In this document: positions 11,640 through 23,606 of the stretch, in pieces
Layout of the letters: each line of letters begins with the position of its first letter
Position numbering within the stretch: the stretch's first letter is position 1
Origin: Parapristionchus giblindavisi
Lineage: Eukaryota; Nematoda; Chromadorea; Rhabditida; Diplogasteridae
Length of the DNA: 64,000 nt
Direction: 5' to 3'
Assembly: GCA_943737045.1 (NCBI GenBank)
Contig: CALSFV010000213.1
Span: forward strand, 1,487,001-1,551,000
Notes under the pieces: model-generated
The model's input: the letters and a program-made list of their open reading frames with translations, nothing else
Database searches by the model: none
What the model was told of the DNA's origin: nothing
Made by a program: the position numbers and the translations under genes

Positions 11640-12520
11640 TTACGTACACTCACTCCCATCTTCTTACAGTAGTCTAAGAAAACTACAGTAACCGTGAAAC
11701 CGTACTTTGAAGTGAAGAAATATGGATTCACTGTGAGACGACAAGAGGATCAATACTGTCGATTGAAGTTGACCCTAAAAGGAAATCATGAGCTAACTAT
11801 AAGAGGTATTATTTATCTACTGATAGATGGAGTAATGAATACTCATAGATGCTATGAATACTCATAGAATACTCATAGAAGTTATACTCATTCTAATTAT
11901 GCCACTTACAGGCTCTAATATATATCATTATTGAAGTGGCACTGTATGAGGATACCGTAAAGTTTAGTTATCGTACACCTACTATATTATCGATCAAATG
12001 GACTAAAGACTACGTTCCACGAGGTACATTTAACTATAACATATTCATTCTTAAATACCACGAACTTACAGTAGTGATTATTGATTGATTGGAAACAGAC
12101 GAACATATAGCGCGATTATCGATCGCTTTTCGATGAAGATAGCGAAGGAATTATTGATTGTGGAAGAATAAAGAAGTGTTGATGAAGAGAATAACTGAAA
12201 AAAAATGAATATTGCATCACAGAGAATGGGAATAATAAATGGAAAAGGTAAATATATAGAAGAACAAAATAAAATAAAATAATACCATTATTCATCCTGT
12301 TACAGTATCATTTGGATTGTCTCTTCGATACCGTAATATCGCCATCGACCGTAATCTACGATGGACGAAGCCGTATACGTGCCTTCACTATAAAGGTACA
12401 TTTTATCATTTATTAATTTATTGTGAATTTGCACATCTTTAGGAGGGGAGATATTGATCGACACATATCTTGAAGGATGGACTAAAGTTGTACAAGTACC
12501 ATCCCATGTCAACCTCTAAT
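11640..12520 (+). pseudogene. Exon-like module A, unrecognised; probably a decayed gene
   Basis: Four exon-like blocks have splice-like borders: ~11,685-11,812 (open; TVTVKPYFEVKKYGFTV), 11,913-12,020 (open; ALIYIIIEVALYEDTVKFS), ~12,304-12,395 (open; SFGLSLRYRNIAIDRNLRW) and ~12,442-12,520 (ends in TAA after VPSHVNL). The first two cannot be joined in phase. Close relatives at 13.93-14.28 kb and 14.44-15.13 kb carry stops. I do not recognise the protein. It could be a functional gene with unusual splicing, but a decayed, repeatedly copied gene fits better. Confidence 0.4.
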
Positions 12521-13081
12521 CTGCCAAGGTACGGTACATATGAGCAATACACGGTAGACGAAGGGAATATCGGATAGAGAAATATCTAAGGTTCTATTGG
12601 TTTCGTGAGATATGAAGTTGCATCGCATGATTTTTGGTCATTTCATCTTTGATCTTTATAGGAGAAGGAGGCAGAATGAATCAAGGAGATATCACTTATA
12701 TTAAATAAGAAATAGTGGAGAATTATATTTAGAAGTTGAAGTAGCTGCAGATGTTGGTAAGAGCAACGATCAAAGATCAAAGATCACAAACTGATCGATA
12801 ATCGTTTAAGCTCGAGATATGAGGCTCGACTTGGAGCAACTGTATAGATTGTGTGCTGTATTACTGTACAGTATCGTCATACTGTATGAGGGAGTAAGCA
12901 AAGGAGATATTGTATCTGTCTAATCTTCACTATGAGAGACGAGACAGCCCATCTACATGAATACCATCAAAGTGAGACAGAATTATTGATTGATTGAGAT
13001 TGATTAATGGAGATTATTATATTGACTTTAATGATGACTAATAAATCAATGATTTGACGTTCCTTGACTATGTGATTTAGC

Positions 13082-13257
13082 GTTTCGAGTGTATTTGATA
13101 AAGTGGGGAAAGTACTTCAACTCTTGGATCATTTAGATATTAAACACATTCTTACAGGAATCAATACTGTTATCAAGAACACGAATACAAGAGACAATGT
13201 TGAATATTTGAAGAAGATAATGATCAGAGACAATTCTCCCAAGAAAACGATGTCAGG
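13082..13257 (+). CDS. Isolated exon-like open segment, function unknown
   Basis: A 176-nt open segment runs between ATTTAG and a GTATGC donor and reads VSSVFDKVGKVLQLLDHLDI, then an ILTGINTVIKNTNT stretch. Composition and the flanking splice signals look like a coding exon. No partner exon could be joined in phase, and the surrounding modules are decayed, so this may also be a relic. Confidence 0.35.
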
Positions 13258-13929
13258 TATGCACAGAGATCAAAGATCAACTCTCAATTCAAATATCAAA
13301 GATCAACTTTCGATATAATTGTCCAGAAAAATTACGTAAAAATAATACTTACAATTAAAGGTATGACCGTTGAATTGATAGGCGTGTAAGAAGAATGGAT
13401 CCATAATTGATTAATCTGAAAGGATAATATTTGAAAAGAATAATAAATAAGGTATGATATCTTGGATCCAAATGGTCTCTCTCGCAGATTATTTTGGCTA
13501 TATCGTATTAGCGACGAAAATTCAAAACGGTTTGAAGTATAGAATATGACAGATAGAACCAATTATAATTCTCACAGTGTGTTTTCATTATTGATTGATT
13601 AATGACTAATAGTATGAATCTCTCGATTATCGAATAACTTTATGAATTCCTCTCATTATCTTTCTTTCAGGAATGAAATAGTATACTACCCATTGTGTTC
13701 ATGGGTATTGATACGGACCACCTATGTATCGATTTATATCGATTAATCTAATATGAATAGGAATGTACAACAACTACAGGTAAGCATGAATCAATCAATA
13801 AATTGTGTTGATCACCTTCATGTCAAAACAACTTTATTGATTATCTTTCAGTGTTAACACGTACCTGTAATGTAGATCGTCTAGAATATCCATGAAGATA
13901 TGATTAGAATATTGATCAGACATCAATCA

Positions 13930-14280
13930 ATAATGTGGATAGATGTTGATCTGAAAATGGAATCATGAGCTAAGAGGTATTATTTATCTATTGGTAGTTG
14001 AAAAAGATAAGGAATCAGTTATACTTATTCTCATTACATCATTTACAGGCTCTAATATATATTAGTATCGAAGTGATACTGCATGAGAATACTGTAAAGA
14101 ACCCATATCATATTATCGATTGAAATGGATTAGAGAAAACGTTCCATGAGGTACTATTAACTATAACATAGTAATTCTTAAATACCACGAAAGGATTTAC
14201 TTACAGGAATGAATATTGATTGATTGATTGAAGTCCGACGAAGTAACAGCACGAATATCGATTGATTGATCGAAAAAAAG
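13930..14280 (+). repeat. Module B: diverged copy of module A (second and third blocks)
   Basis: It carries GGAATCATGAGCTAAGAGGT, then TTACAGGCTCTAATATATAT, then ATTATCGATTGAAATGGAT, CGTTCCATGAGGTAC and AAATACCACGAA, matching 11.79-12.07 kb in order. The open frame of module A is broken here by a TGA at the ATTATCGATTGA position. Its last ~125 bp are nearly identical to 14,514-14,640. Confidence 0.8.
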
Positions 14281-14439
14281 AAGAAAGTGATCCATGTTGA
14301 TCTATAAAGTAGAGGATACGGTGAAGCATTAAATGATCCTTCTTCTAAATCTGATATTACACAAGGTATGCAAACTAATCCAATTATATATTATTGATTA
14401 ATTGATTACAGAATATTTGTATTGATGTATCATATGTAG

Positions 14440-15135
14440 TGATATTGTATGATTATGCCGAATAGATCCCCTAATATATTATCGATTGGAATTGATAGAG
14501 AAAACGTTCCATGAGGTACTATTAACTATAACATAGCAATTCTTAAATACCACGAAAGGATTTACTTACAGGAATGAATATTAATAGATTGATTGAAGTC
14601 TGAAGAAGTAACAGTACAAATATCGATTGATTGATCAATTTTGGATGAAGATATTGGAAGGAGAAACATAGATGATGTAGAGGATATCTTAATAAATAAA
14701 TAAGGAATACATAACAAATTGAATGAAATGAATGAATGGATAAGGTAAATGTCTTCCAAATGTTGTCGCATCTTTTTTGATGTGTGATAAATTAAATAAA
14801 ATATATAAAATATTTGCCTAAGATCAAGATAAAATAAAAGAATTACCATTATTCTTCATATTACAGCATCATCTGGATAATCTCTTGACTACCGTAATCT
14901 ATTGATGTAGTAATCATCATCGACCGTAATCCACGATGGACGAAGCAACCGTATAGGCGTCTTCACTGTAAAGGTAGATTTTATCATTAATAAATTTATT
15001 GTGAATTTATACATCTTTAGGAGGATATTATGGACATCGATATATATTGAAGGATGGACTACAGTTGTCTTTAGTTTCATCCAATACAAAGCTCAAATTC
15101 GCCAAGGTACGGTACATATAAGCAATAAACAGTAG
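14440..15135 (+). repeat. Module C: third diverged copy of module A
   Basis: It begins with the GAAAACGTTCCATGAGGTAC block shared with module B, then runs through AACTATAACATAGCAATTCT. At 14,870-15,115 it matches module A's last two exon-like blocks and the following GTACGGTACATATAAGCAAT. The last exon-like block has lost its frame relative to module A. Confidence 0.8.
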
Positions 15136-15911
15136 ACCAAGGGAATACTGGATAGAGGAGTATCATGGGGTCTAATGGTACGAGTAATGGAGAGAACATT
15201 CCAGATGCCAATCTGTGATCTACCGTCAATGTTTTCTGGCCAATCATGATGGGGATGAGCAGACGTAATACCTGACTCATCCCAAACTGCTCTCTATTGA
15301 ACCAAGGTACGCTTAAAATGGATAGTAAGATAAAGTACATAATACTAGATAGATAGATAGATGGTTAGGACCGATATATCGTCTATAGACTACCGAAACT
15401 CTTGTCGTTTTCTGGCTTAATCTATCAAAAAAAATCGATTGATCTAAATACCGTATTACAATGTCTTTATTCAGGTTCTCATCTCTCCATCTCTCTTCAT
15501 CATTCGGTCTCGTCACTCTCCATGGTCTCTCTCCTCATCAACAACGACATCTACCTTCTCCGTCGCTCTTCCTCCTCTCTCTGGTTAGTTCACTATATAC
15601 CATTTCTCTATTCAATGGCAGTAATTGCCTTGTTTCTTCGAACAATTTTTGACAATCTATGCAGTAACTGCTACCATATTTTTTTAAATTTAATTTTTTT
15701 AAATGTTTCTGTACAAAATGGCTGTGCTTTACAGCAAACGCGTTCGAAATAAAAACAACAACAAATGGTTTGTTTCCTCCCTCTATGTTGGCTCCCCACA
15801 TTCCCCATATCGCTCCGGTTTCTAGATTTTTCAAATAGATTACCGATCAATCATATACATGATATTGATGGCTGAGAGTTTCTCAATCGATAATTGAAGT
15901 ACATGAGAAAA

Positions 15912-16177
15912 TATCAGAAAAATTGACACGTATAATCATAAACTTTGATAACTAATTCTTTCTCAGTCGATAGTTTGAAGTAAGTAATATGTCAGACGAC
16001 ACAACGTTTAGACATGGCTATTTAGAAGACCATTCCTGTCACATTTCTGAATGCTGTTCCGCTAGAAGAGAACGCATATCAACTGTTCTGACCGTTCTTA
16101 TTTCCGCCTAACCACCTACTCTCCCTCTCGGCTCATCTAGAGTTAGCCCAACGTTGTCAAGTCTCAGAATTTGAACT
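15912..16177 (+). repeat. Left arm of a large inverted repeat
   Basis: This 266-bp arm starts TCAGAAAAATTGACACG and ends CTCAGAATTTGAACT. It matches the reverse complement of 18,174-18,440 along its whole length, with substitutions at scattered positions. It holds GAACGCATATCAACTGTTCT, present inverted in the other arm as AGAACAGTTGATATGCGTTC. It carries no open frame of note. Confidence 0.93.
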
Positions 16178-16406
16178 GCATGATGAACCTTTTAAGGCTT
16201 CAATCAATCAAAAAAGAGAAAAAAATATTCAATTTAAAAAAATATAAATCGCTCATTGACTGAAAATGTGTTGTGTACAAAGACCACTTACTATTTGAAA
16301 TATCAACAACATCGAGTTGTTTACACCCCTCCTCTCTACCACCCAATCTTTAAAAATATTTTCTCCTTCTTTTCGTTAATAATATAATATCTAATTATTT
16401 TTATTA

Positions 16407-16450
<44 letters not shown>

Positions 16451-17459
16451 GTTATTATTATTATTATTATTATTATTGTTATTATTATTTTTAGTACTAT
16501 TTAATTATTTTTATTTTATTATATATTATCGTCTTCGTGCTGTGGATGAGTCATCCACGGCTGTTTTTACATCGCTTATAAAGATTTTTTTGTATTTATT
16601 GTATGTATTCTTCCCTGATGGGTTCGTGTACCCATTGTTATCTTTAACCCATCTACAATTATTTAAATCATTCATTTATATATGATTCCATTTAGCTGAT
16701 TCTATTGATAGAATCAAGACGTTTTCATCATCCGGCCCGATCCCGTCCATCTTTATCTACGGGAAGATAAAGGTGTACGGGACCTCTCACTTTCCCTGAA
16801 GTTAGGGCGGATCCAGATACGGTAAGGAAACCGATAAATATACGGTAACTCATCTAGTCAATTATAGGCATTGTCGTATCTTAGGAAAGGAGATCCAAGC
16901 AACTTCTCCCCAACATTTGGATATCTACACGCGATTCTAGGTAAGCATATTCAGAATTCTAAACATTTGACCAATTCGGAATCAAATCTACAATATCTAT
17001 AGATCGATGCTCATTTCAGCCGTCCATGTTCAGAATCGGTTTCACTCTTGACGGACTCCATGTGCCGTCATTCGAGTTGTGAAGTGCCTACTTCACTCAT
17101 CTATAGAGAAGATCACATTGTAAGTTTACCTTAGTTTATCGTTAATGAAACTACAGTAACGTAGTACCAATTAATTAAATTCCAACAATTAATCTTTCCC
17201 AATTCAGGATTACCGGCATGCAACACGTGACGAAGATCTTCTCTTCAAGTTCCCGCTAACTTAAAGTAGCGGGACATGATCCCGGATGGGGTGTATCCCC
17301 CCTCCTTGGAGTGCTCACGTATTACTGGTAAGCACGGCTGGTTCAGAGTATTACGGTAGTTTGGTATATACCAGACTACGGTAGTACGATCTCGACTGAA
17401 CTAATCGATTGATCTCTTTACAGCACTCGATCGGCTCGATAGGCCACCGAAGCTCCGCC

Positions 17460-17800
17460 TTCGCAGGATGAAGGAATTAGTCGACGGTATGAATATGATA
17501 GCCCAAGAATAATCTTATCGATTGATTCGTTCTAGGTTCCAATATTCATCGACTCCTCTTTCGTCTACACGATCAACAACGTCATCTTCGGATGACGTCA
17601 TCGACTGTTTTGTGATAGATCTTCATGATCCGTCTTCGCAGAATGAAGGAGTTAGTCGACGGTATGAATATGATAGCTCAAGAATAATCTTATCGATTGA
17701 TTCATTATAGGTTCAAATAACCACCGACGCCTCTTTCGTCTGCTCGATCAACAACGTCATCTTCTGATGACGTCATCGACTATTTTGTGATCTTCATGAT
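17460..17800 (+). repeat. ~180-bp tandem duplication with GATGACGTCATC palindrome
   Basis: Two adjacent copies (about 17,460-17,630 and 17,635-17,800) share TTAGTCGACGGTATGAATAT, AAGAATAATCTTATCGATTG and CAACAACGTCATCTTC. Each contains the perfect palindrome GATGACGTCATC, which includes a CRE-type TGACGTCA core. Confidence 0.85.
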
Positions 17801-18173
17801 CATCATCACTTGCTCATCCATTTCCCTTCCTCCCCCTCTTATTTCTCTTTCCCCGCTTTATATTCCCTTTGTTCTTCCCAATATCTCCCATCCATTTCAT
17901 TATCATTTCTATTTATATTCGTTGATCCTATTCTAATATATTAGTTTCTAATAACTTCCACTTGTTCAAATAGTATGGTCTATGGAAAAGTAACAGTCAA
18001 TGAGCGAAATTCAATAAAAAAAATAAAAGTATACTGAAAAACTATTCCCTAGTTAAGGTACCCAAAAAGAATTATTCCTAGTCGTTTAAGGGAGTATTTC
18101 CATTATATGAGTGGGATTTATTCTCGTGGGTGCCTAAGCTAGGTACTTATTTGGGTGTATTCGATGATAAAGT

Positions 18174-18440
18174 AGTTGAAATTCTGAGACTTGACATCGT
18201 TGGGTTGACTCTAGATAAGCCGAGAGGGGGAGTAGGAGGTTAGGCGGAAACAAGAACGGTCAGAACAGTTGATATGCGTTCTCTTCTAGCGGAACAACAT
18301 TCAGAAATGTGACAGGAATAGACTTCTGAATAGCCATGTCTAAATGTTGTGCCGTCTGCCATATTACTTACTTCAAACTATTGACTGAGAAAGAATTAGT
18401 TGTCAAAGTTTATGATCATACGTGATAATTTTTCTGACAA
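18174..18440 (-). repeat. Right arm of the large inverted repeat
   Basis: Reverse-complement partner of 15,912-16,177. Landmarks in inverted order are ATTCTGAGACTTGACATCGT, GCCGAGAGGGGGAGTAGGAG, TTCTCTTCTAGCGGAACAAC and GAAAGAATTAGTTGTCAAAG. Confidence 0.93.
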
Positions 18441-18799
18441 TTACATGTTGCTAACTGACAATTGAAACTAACTGACATACGTGACAATTGCGTGTTGCTC
18501 ACGCGATCTTTCACTTTTTTAAACTGCGGTTGAACTGGTATGGGGGAACGATATGGGGGATTACGAAGGGGGAGTCATAAGAGTGGAGGGCAACCAAGAG
18601 GAGAGGAGAGGAGGAGGAGGAGGACATTCATGGACTATGGAGAGGACATGAAGAAGACACACTTATGGAGACCATGGAGAGGAGATAGAGAAGAAACTTC
18701 ATAGAGTGGAGAGATGATGTAGAAGATGAAAACACAGAGGTAAGCACATCGAATCTTTCGATAGTACATACATGTCCCGGAACAGCAGATCATAGGTCG

Positions 18800-18915
18800 A
18801 AAAGTATGTTACGAAGTACCAAGCCTGACCGGATCTTGAGGCAAAATTTTACAAAAATCGAAAAATCTGACCGGATTTTGAAAACCGATAAACTAGCTAT
18901 TCGACTTATGCAGCA
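18800..18915. repeat. Dispersed repeat shared with intron 14 of the first gene
   Basis: The segment with GAAAAGTATGTTACGAAGTAC, CCTGACCGGATCTTGAGGCA and TCTGACCGGATTTTG matches about 4,828-4,925 (GAAAAGTACGTTACAAGCTG, TCTGACCGCATTTTGAG, GATCGCATTTTGG). Function is unknown. An interspersed non-coding element is likely. Confidence 0.65.
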
Positions 18916-21690
18916 AATCAACCTTGAATGGAGTATTTTTAAGGTATTTTATTGTAATATATTCAGAGCCGACAAAATGAGATGGGTTGAATTCGTACCA
19001 TTCTCATCTCGAGTAATAGTCCAATTATAACTAGTGAATGAAGAAGGACTATGACCGGAGGGAGAAATTCCGCCAGACTCCATGGTAAGTATGGGAGCAA
19101 TGGAGAGGGAGGGGAGAGATAGAAAGGGAGGGGAGAGATGGAGAGAGGGGAGTGATATGCGATAGACCGTAACGAAGTACAGTGGAAAAGTATTAAAAGC
19201 AGTAAACCACTTTCAAATTTTGATGAAAGTATAGTTCGCACAGATCAGCATTGACAGAAAGTCAGGATGGATTTGGTCTGAGCTCGTATTAAAAATGAAA
19301 AAAATAATGTAAATGCATTTTGTTGAGGAGACAAAAAGAGCAGAGGAAACAAGAAGAGAAGTACCAGTTAAATTACACTTAATTTCAGATTGGAAATAAA
19401 TCAATACAGGCGAAGAAGAAGAAAAATCAATCGATACCACTCCTCCATCGTATGAAGACAATCAAGAGAAATTGAACTCTCAGGTATGACTAGATTTCGA
19501 ACATTTGGTTCTCTTTGATTTGATTACTGTAATTAGAGTACACTCTAGATATCTTTTGTATGGTTCGTAGCCATTAGTTACGATAGTCCAAACAAATATA
19601 AATAATATTACTTTCAGATTATACAGTACTTCTATCGAAAGACGACTATAATTACGGTAGATGAAGGATCACGATATCGATCTGAATGAATGAATAAATC
19701 AATGATGCTACTCAACCAAAGTTCTAAGGTGAGAAACCGTGTGACTTTATGTTTGACAAATAATTAATCTTTGTTTTTTTTTCAGATCACGTAAAGAATG
19801 GCCATGAATTCCAATAAAGAATTCCCGCTAATCTTTACTATCCCAATGACTGTAATCCTTTTGATAATCTCTTTACAATAATAATTATATTGCTTGTACA
19901 TTGTTTTTTCTTCAATTTTTGTTTAAGATATAGGAAAAAACCTATTCCCGTAGTTATTTTCTCTCTCGATAGAGTAGATTACATTCATTAGTGAGTGTAT
20001 CATATTTCAATTTTATTCGTTTAATAATCAATTCCCCCATTCCCATGTATCTCACACTCCAAATATTCATTTCGTAGAAAGAATCATTAACAGTTCCCAT
20101 GATATGTCCATCTTATTCTACTACTATCTTGGATATCAATCATTACTTTGATATTAGTATGATGTTCGTGACCCAATGTAATGTCATTATTCACTAGGGT
20201 TTCTATGAATACCTACATTTTCAACCTTCTCTATTCCCGATTATTTCCATATCTTCCTTATTATTATGATCACCTACTCATTACACTTATTTGCATATGA
20301 TATCTATTTGACGACCCCTACAGTATGCCAATCCCATAACCTATCTATTTATACTGTACCCCCTAATTCTTATGTATATCTGTCATTTTCATATTATGTT
20401 TATCGAATATTCTTGTTAACGTGATACGCGTAGCGGTAAGCGCATGCGTTTTTTGGCTTTTCATTCCATTTTCTTTTCTCATTCACGAATTTTCAACGAA
20501 GTTTTGGGGTATAAGTGCCTCTACCCTGCGGCAAGATCAGCTAGTGTATTACAACAACTGGCCTGCTTCAATTCTATCTTATAATCTCCGTCTATACCAA
20601 AGAAAATTTTCAACGGGGCCATAAAACCAAAGGCCTACCAAGCATAACGCCAACCTAGAATTCCCTGCATTAAAACACGCCTTTTCATGATTTTCTCTCT
20701 GCTTTCATGAATCCATCCAAACCGATTACTTTTCAATTCAATACAATTCCTCAAGCACATAACCATTGAGGAGGTACTGGTTGCCATTATATGACTTAGT
20801 GTGGGCGTGATGAGATCCCATGCAAGGTCCCATTTCTATCTACAATAATTCAACTTCTTACGAGTTACTTTATCGATTAAACCCTGAACATTTTTCATAT
20901 TCTTTCAAAACGTTTTCCGTACCCGATACAGTATTCTTGTTTTTTACTCTATATTTTCAACAATAACTATCAAGGACCTATCGTCTACAGACGTCGTTTC
21001 GTCATATCTCTTTCTTACATCTTTCAGCCAACTACTTTACCTGTGCATGATCGTCATTAAGCCCCTCTGCCATAGATCGTTCTCATCTACTCAACCGCTT
21101 CATTGAACTCTCTTAGTCAACCAGTCTATCTTTCTATAGATATCTTCGATGATCATCAACTGCATCTTTATCACATTCGTCTACTAGTCATTTCAATGTT
21201 GATATTTCACAGATGCACGATAATTATGTAGCATGCACACAAATAAGCGAGTTAGCGAATATATGAAAAAAAGCAACAAACAACGTCGCTACAATTCGCT
21301 TGGTTCTCTCGCTCCAGATATGAGGTGTGCACGGTGCCAACTATGGCAAGTTATTTTGTTAGTGATGCATGTACACCACCTGTATGGATCGCTCACAGTA
21401 TGACTTCTCCTCATTCCCTTTGGATATTTATTCCTTACGACCCAAGTCCTTCCCCGTTCCCATTCTCTCTCATTATAATCCAATTTCATTTCCATATCAC
21501 CCCATTCCCCTATACGAACATTCGATTCCTTCTCTCCGGTTCAGTCCAGAGCTCTCCCATCTTGAGCATAGCTCGGGGAGCACCCGTGGACATCGTCCTC
21601 CCAGTAAGGGGGGACGACCCCTTTATTCGATCGGAAATATCAAAATCGAAATGGGAAGTGGCCAGAATTCGAAGAATTTCCGAGAAAAGT
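18916..21690. other. Gene-poor stretch
   Basis: No exon chain or recognisable protein was seen on either strand. Only scattered TACGGTAG-type motifs, short splice-like pieces and AT-rich DNA are present. Open frames at 20,421-20,624 and 21,325-21,864 have no coding character that I can support. Confidence 0.5.
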
Positions 21691-21695
21691 AGGCC

Positions 21696-21857
21696 AAGAA
21701 GAAGAGGAAGAAAAGAAGGCGCAAGTAAAAAAGGAAGAAGGAAAAGAGAGAGAAAAGAAGATAGAAGAAGGAAAAAAAGAAGAAAAAAGAAAGAAAGAAA
21801 GAAAAAAGAAAGAAAGAAAGAAAGAAGAAAAAGGAGAAGGAAAAAAGGAGAAAAAAA
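21696..21857 (+). repeat. Long polypurine tract
   Basis: About 160 bases of GAAG/GAAA/AAAG sequence with only three or four pyrimidines on this strand, so the complement is almost pure pyrimidine. It reads as a Lys/Arg-rich frame only because of its composition. Confidence 0.85.
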
Positions 21858-21858
21858 T

Positions 21859-22012
21859 TACTAACCCACGTTTTATATACTAACCACATACTAACAAACG
21901 TTTTATATACTAACCGCATGCTTAATTACTAACCACTAACATGCTACTAACCACTAACCCGATACTAACCACTAACAACCCCACCCCCCCCCACCCTACT
22001 AACCACTAACTC
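21859..22012 (+). repeat. ACTAAC-rich tract
   Basis: About 14 occurrences of ACTAAC or CTAACC, often as ACTAACCACTAAC, with two copies of a longer phrase (GTTTTATATACTAACC). It starts immediately at the end of the polypurine tract and ends in a C-rich stretch near 22,000. Confidence 0.85.
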
Positions 22013-22330
22013 AATAATTATTATAATTTAAGGATCGACCGCGCGGAGGGAAGACACTACTACAGCAAATACAGCACATAAACGGTACGTGCTCAATTAA
22101 ATTCATCTTAGCACATAAATAAAATACTAATAAATCAATAATTCAGGATCCCGAGACGATCCGATCTCCAGGATACGGTAAAGGTAGCAGTACGGTAGGA
22201 CAACGTCTCACATTTTTAAAGATACCGCATACTGATTTTGTATCATGTTACAGCGGATTGAACGGCGTCACCGTCTACGGAGATGGGATCAATTATAATG
22301 GATAGAGGATATCCAACAAGACAAGGTTAG
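22013..22330 (+). other. Exon-like GC-richer pieces, unassigned
   Basis: Short GC-richer pieces with acceptor- and donor-like borders lie at about 22,033-22,083, 22,148-22,180 and 22,254-22,325 (TTACAG to GTTAGT). No frame runs through them and no protein was recognised. Confidence 0.25.
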
Positions 22331-23444
22331 TAATAGCTGATAATAGCTATATTGGACGGGATAGTATAACAATAAATAGAGTGGATTGGATATAGATTGG
22401 GTATATCTCATTTCATAGTTCTGGTCGTTCCTTAATGTTTGTCTCACATTAAAACAAATATCATATAATAGCATGTCTCTCTAAAAGAAGAAAGTAGTCA
22501 GTAAATGATTTTATTAAACATATATATTAATAATATTAATAAATTAATATTTAAGCTCATCCACCCCATCCTCATCGGTTGAATGAACGTAAGGGACGTA
22601 AGGGACGATTCACTAATATCACGATACGGTAAGTTGTGGGAGAGAAAGGCAAATATAGAAATCATAGACTGACTTTATACCTCGAATAAATCGTTAAATA
22701 ACCAAAACATACCGAATACCTCGTTCGTCATGATTGATGAGCCGTAGTGAGTGCCGCTTTGTAGATCGCCAAATCGATCTAAGATCATGCATAGATCAAT
22801 GATTAAGCAATACTGTGCCGTTAAAAAGTAAATCAAGAATAAAAGAATGAACTGAATGAATGAATGATAATAAAGAATGATAATAAAGAAAGAAAAGAAA
22901 AAAGAAAACTAACGGCTTAGGTTTAGGTATCCTATCTTCTTCATTGGTCGTCTTCTTCATTCCGTCAGTCCAATCTCTATTCTCCATATTCGCTGATTTC
23001 CGTAACTCCAACAACATTTCTTCACTCTCTCGAGTCGATTCTACTTTGCGGAAACGGGCGTTACTGTAATGAATATATTGTGAGGTGAGGATGAGAAAGA
23101 TATGAACATGTTGTCAAAGTTAAAAAAATCAATCCTTAGATAACAACTCGCATTATTTTTTCGTTATACGATGTTACATTTGACGTTAACTTTTTTTGGA
23201 GTGTTTTAGGAATCGAGTACCCTTATGGGTCATAAAATTACTGTAAAAGTTAAGGTAGTGATCCAGTATTGATCGATGGTTACGATAACTTCCAAAATAT
23301 AAAACCTCCGGTTGGAAAAAAATGAAAAGACTCACAGTTTACATGATATCTTATGGAAATCGGGAGGTGGTTGATATGCCTTAGCCATTGAATACTTCTC
23401 AGCTAATGAAGTAGATGAAGGAGTGAATGGAGGATTAGTAGAGA
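22331..23444. other. Gene-poor stretch
   Basis: AT-rich sequence with scattered TACGGTAA-type motifs. No exon chain, RNA gene or element boundary was identified. Confidence 0.45.
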
Positions 23445-23445
23445 T

Positions 23446-23606
23446 AGATGGAGATGAAGATTGAGAAAGAGGAGATGATACTACTGATGAAGATGAAGAT
23501 TGAGGAAGAGGAGATGATACTACTGATGAAGATGAAGATTGAGGAAGAGGAGATGATACTACTGATGAAGATGAAGATTGAGGAAGAGGAGATGATACTA
23601 CTGACG
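23446..23606 (+). repeat. 39-bp tandem repeat, four copies
   Basis: Four copies of a 39-bp unit, 13 codons long, reading MKIEEEEMILLMK in the only long open frame. The first copy has one substitution (EK for EE). The frame starts and ends within the array, which suggests that the open frame is a by-product of a unit length divisible by three. Confidence 0.9.

Larger units (their letters stand above)
15912..18440. mobile_element. ~2.5-kb element bounded by 266-bp inverted arms
   Basis: Two long arms in inverted orientation flank a 1,996-bp core. The core contains a TTA microsatellite (16,403-16,500), a short palindrome (CTGATTCTATTGATAGAATCA, ~16,698) and small exon-like pieces. The latter are 16,869-16,941 (SYLRKGDPSNFSPTF), 17,020-17,119 (RPCSESVSLLTDSMC) and 17,208-17,264 (DYRHATRDEDLLFKFPLT, then stop). 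A ~180-bp tandem duplication lies at 17,460-17,800. No transposase motif was recognised, so a non-autonomous or decayed DNA transposon or foldback element is inferred. Alternatively it may be a plain inverted segmental duplication. Confidence 0.6.

Noticed and set aside
16407..16685. Poly-leucine open frame
   Set aside because: It is the translation of a TTA microsatellite and nearby AT-rich sequence inside the inverted-repeat element.
20421..20624. Possible small membrane protein
   Set aside because: A single hydrophobic stretch in AT-rich DNA with no coding bias. There is no supporting upstream signal.
21325..21864. 179-codon open frame ending in a Lys/Arg-rich tail
   Set aside because: The tail is the polypurine tract. 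The front part has no family resemblance and no splice or start context.
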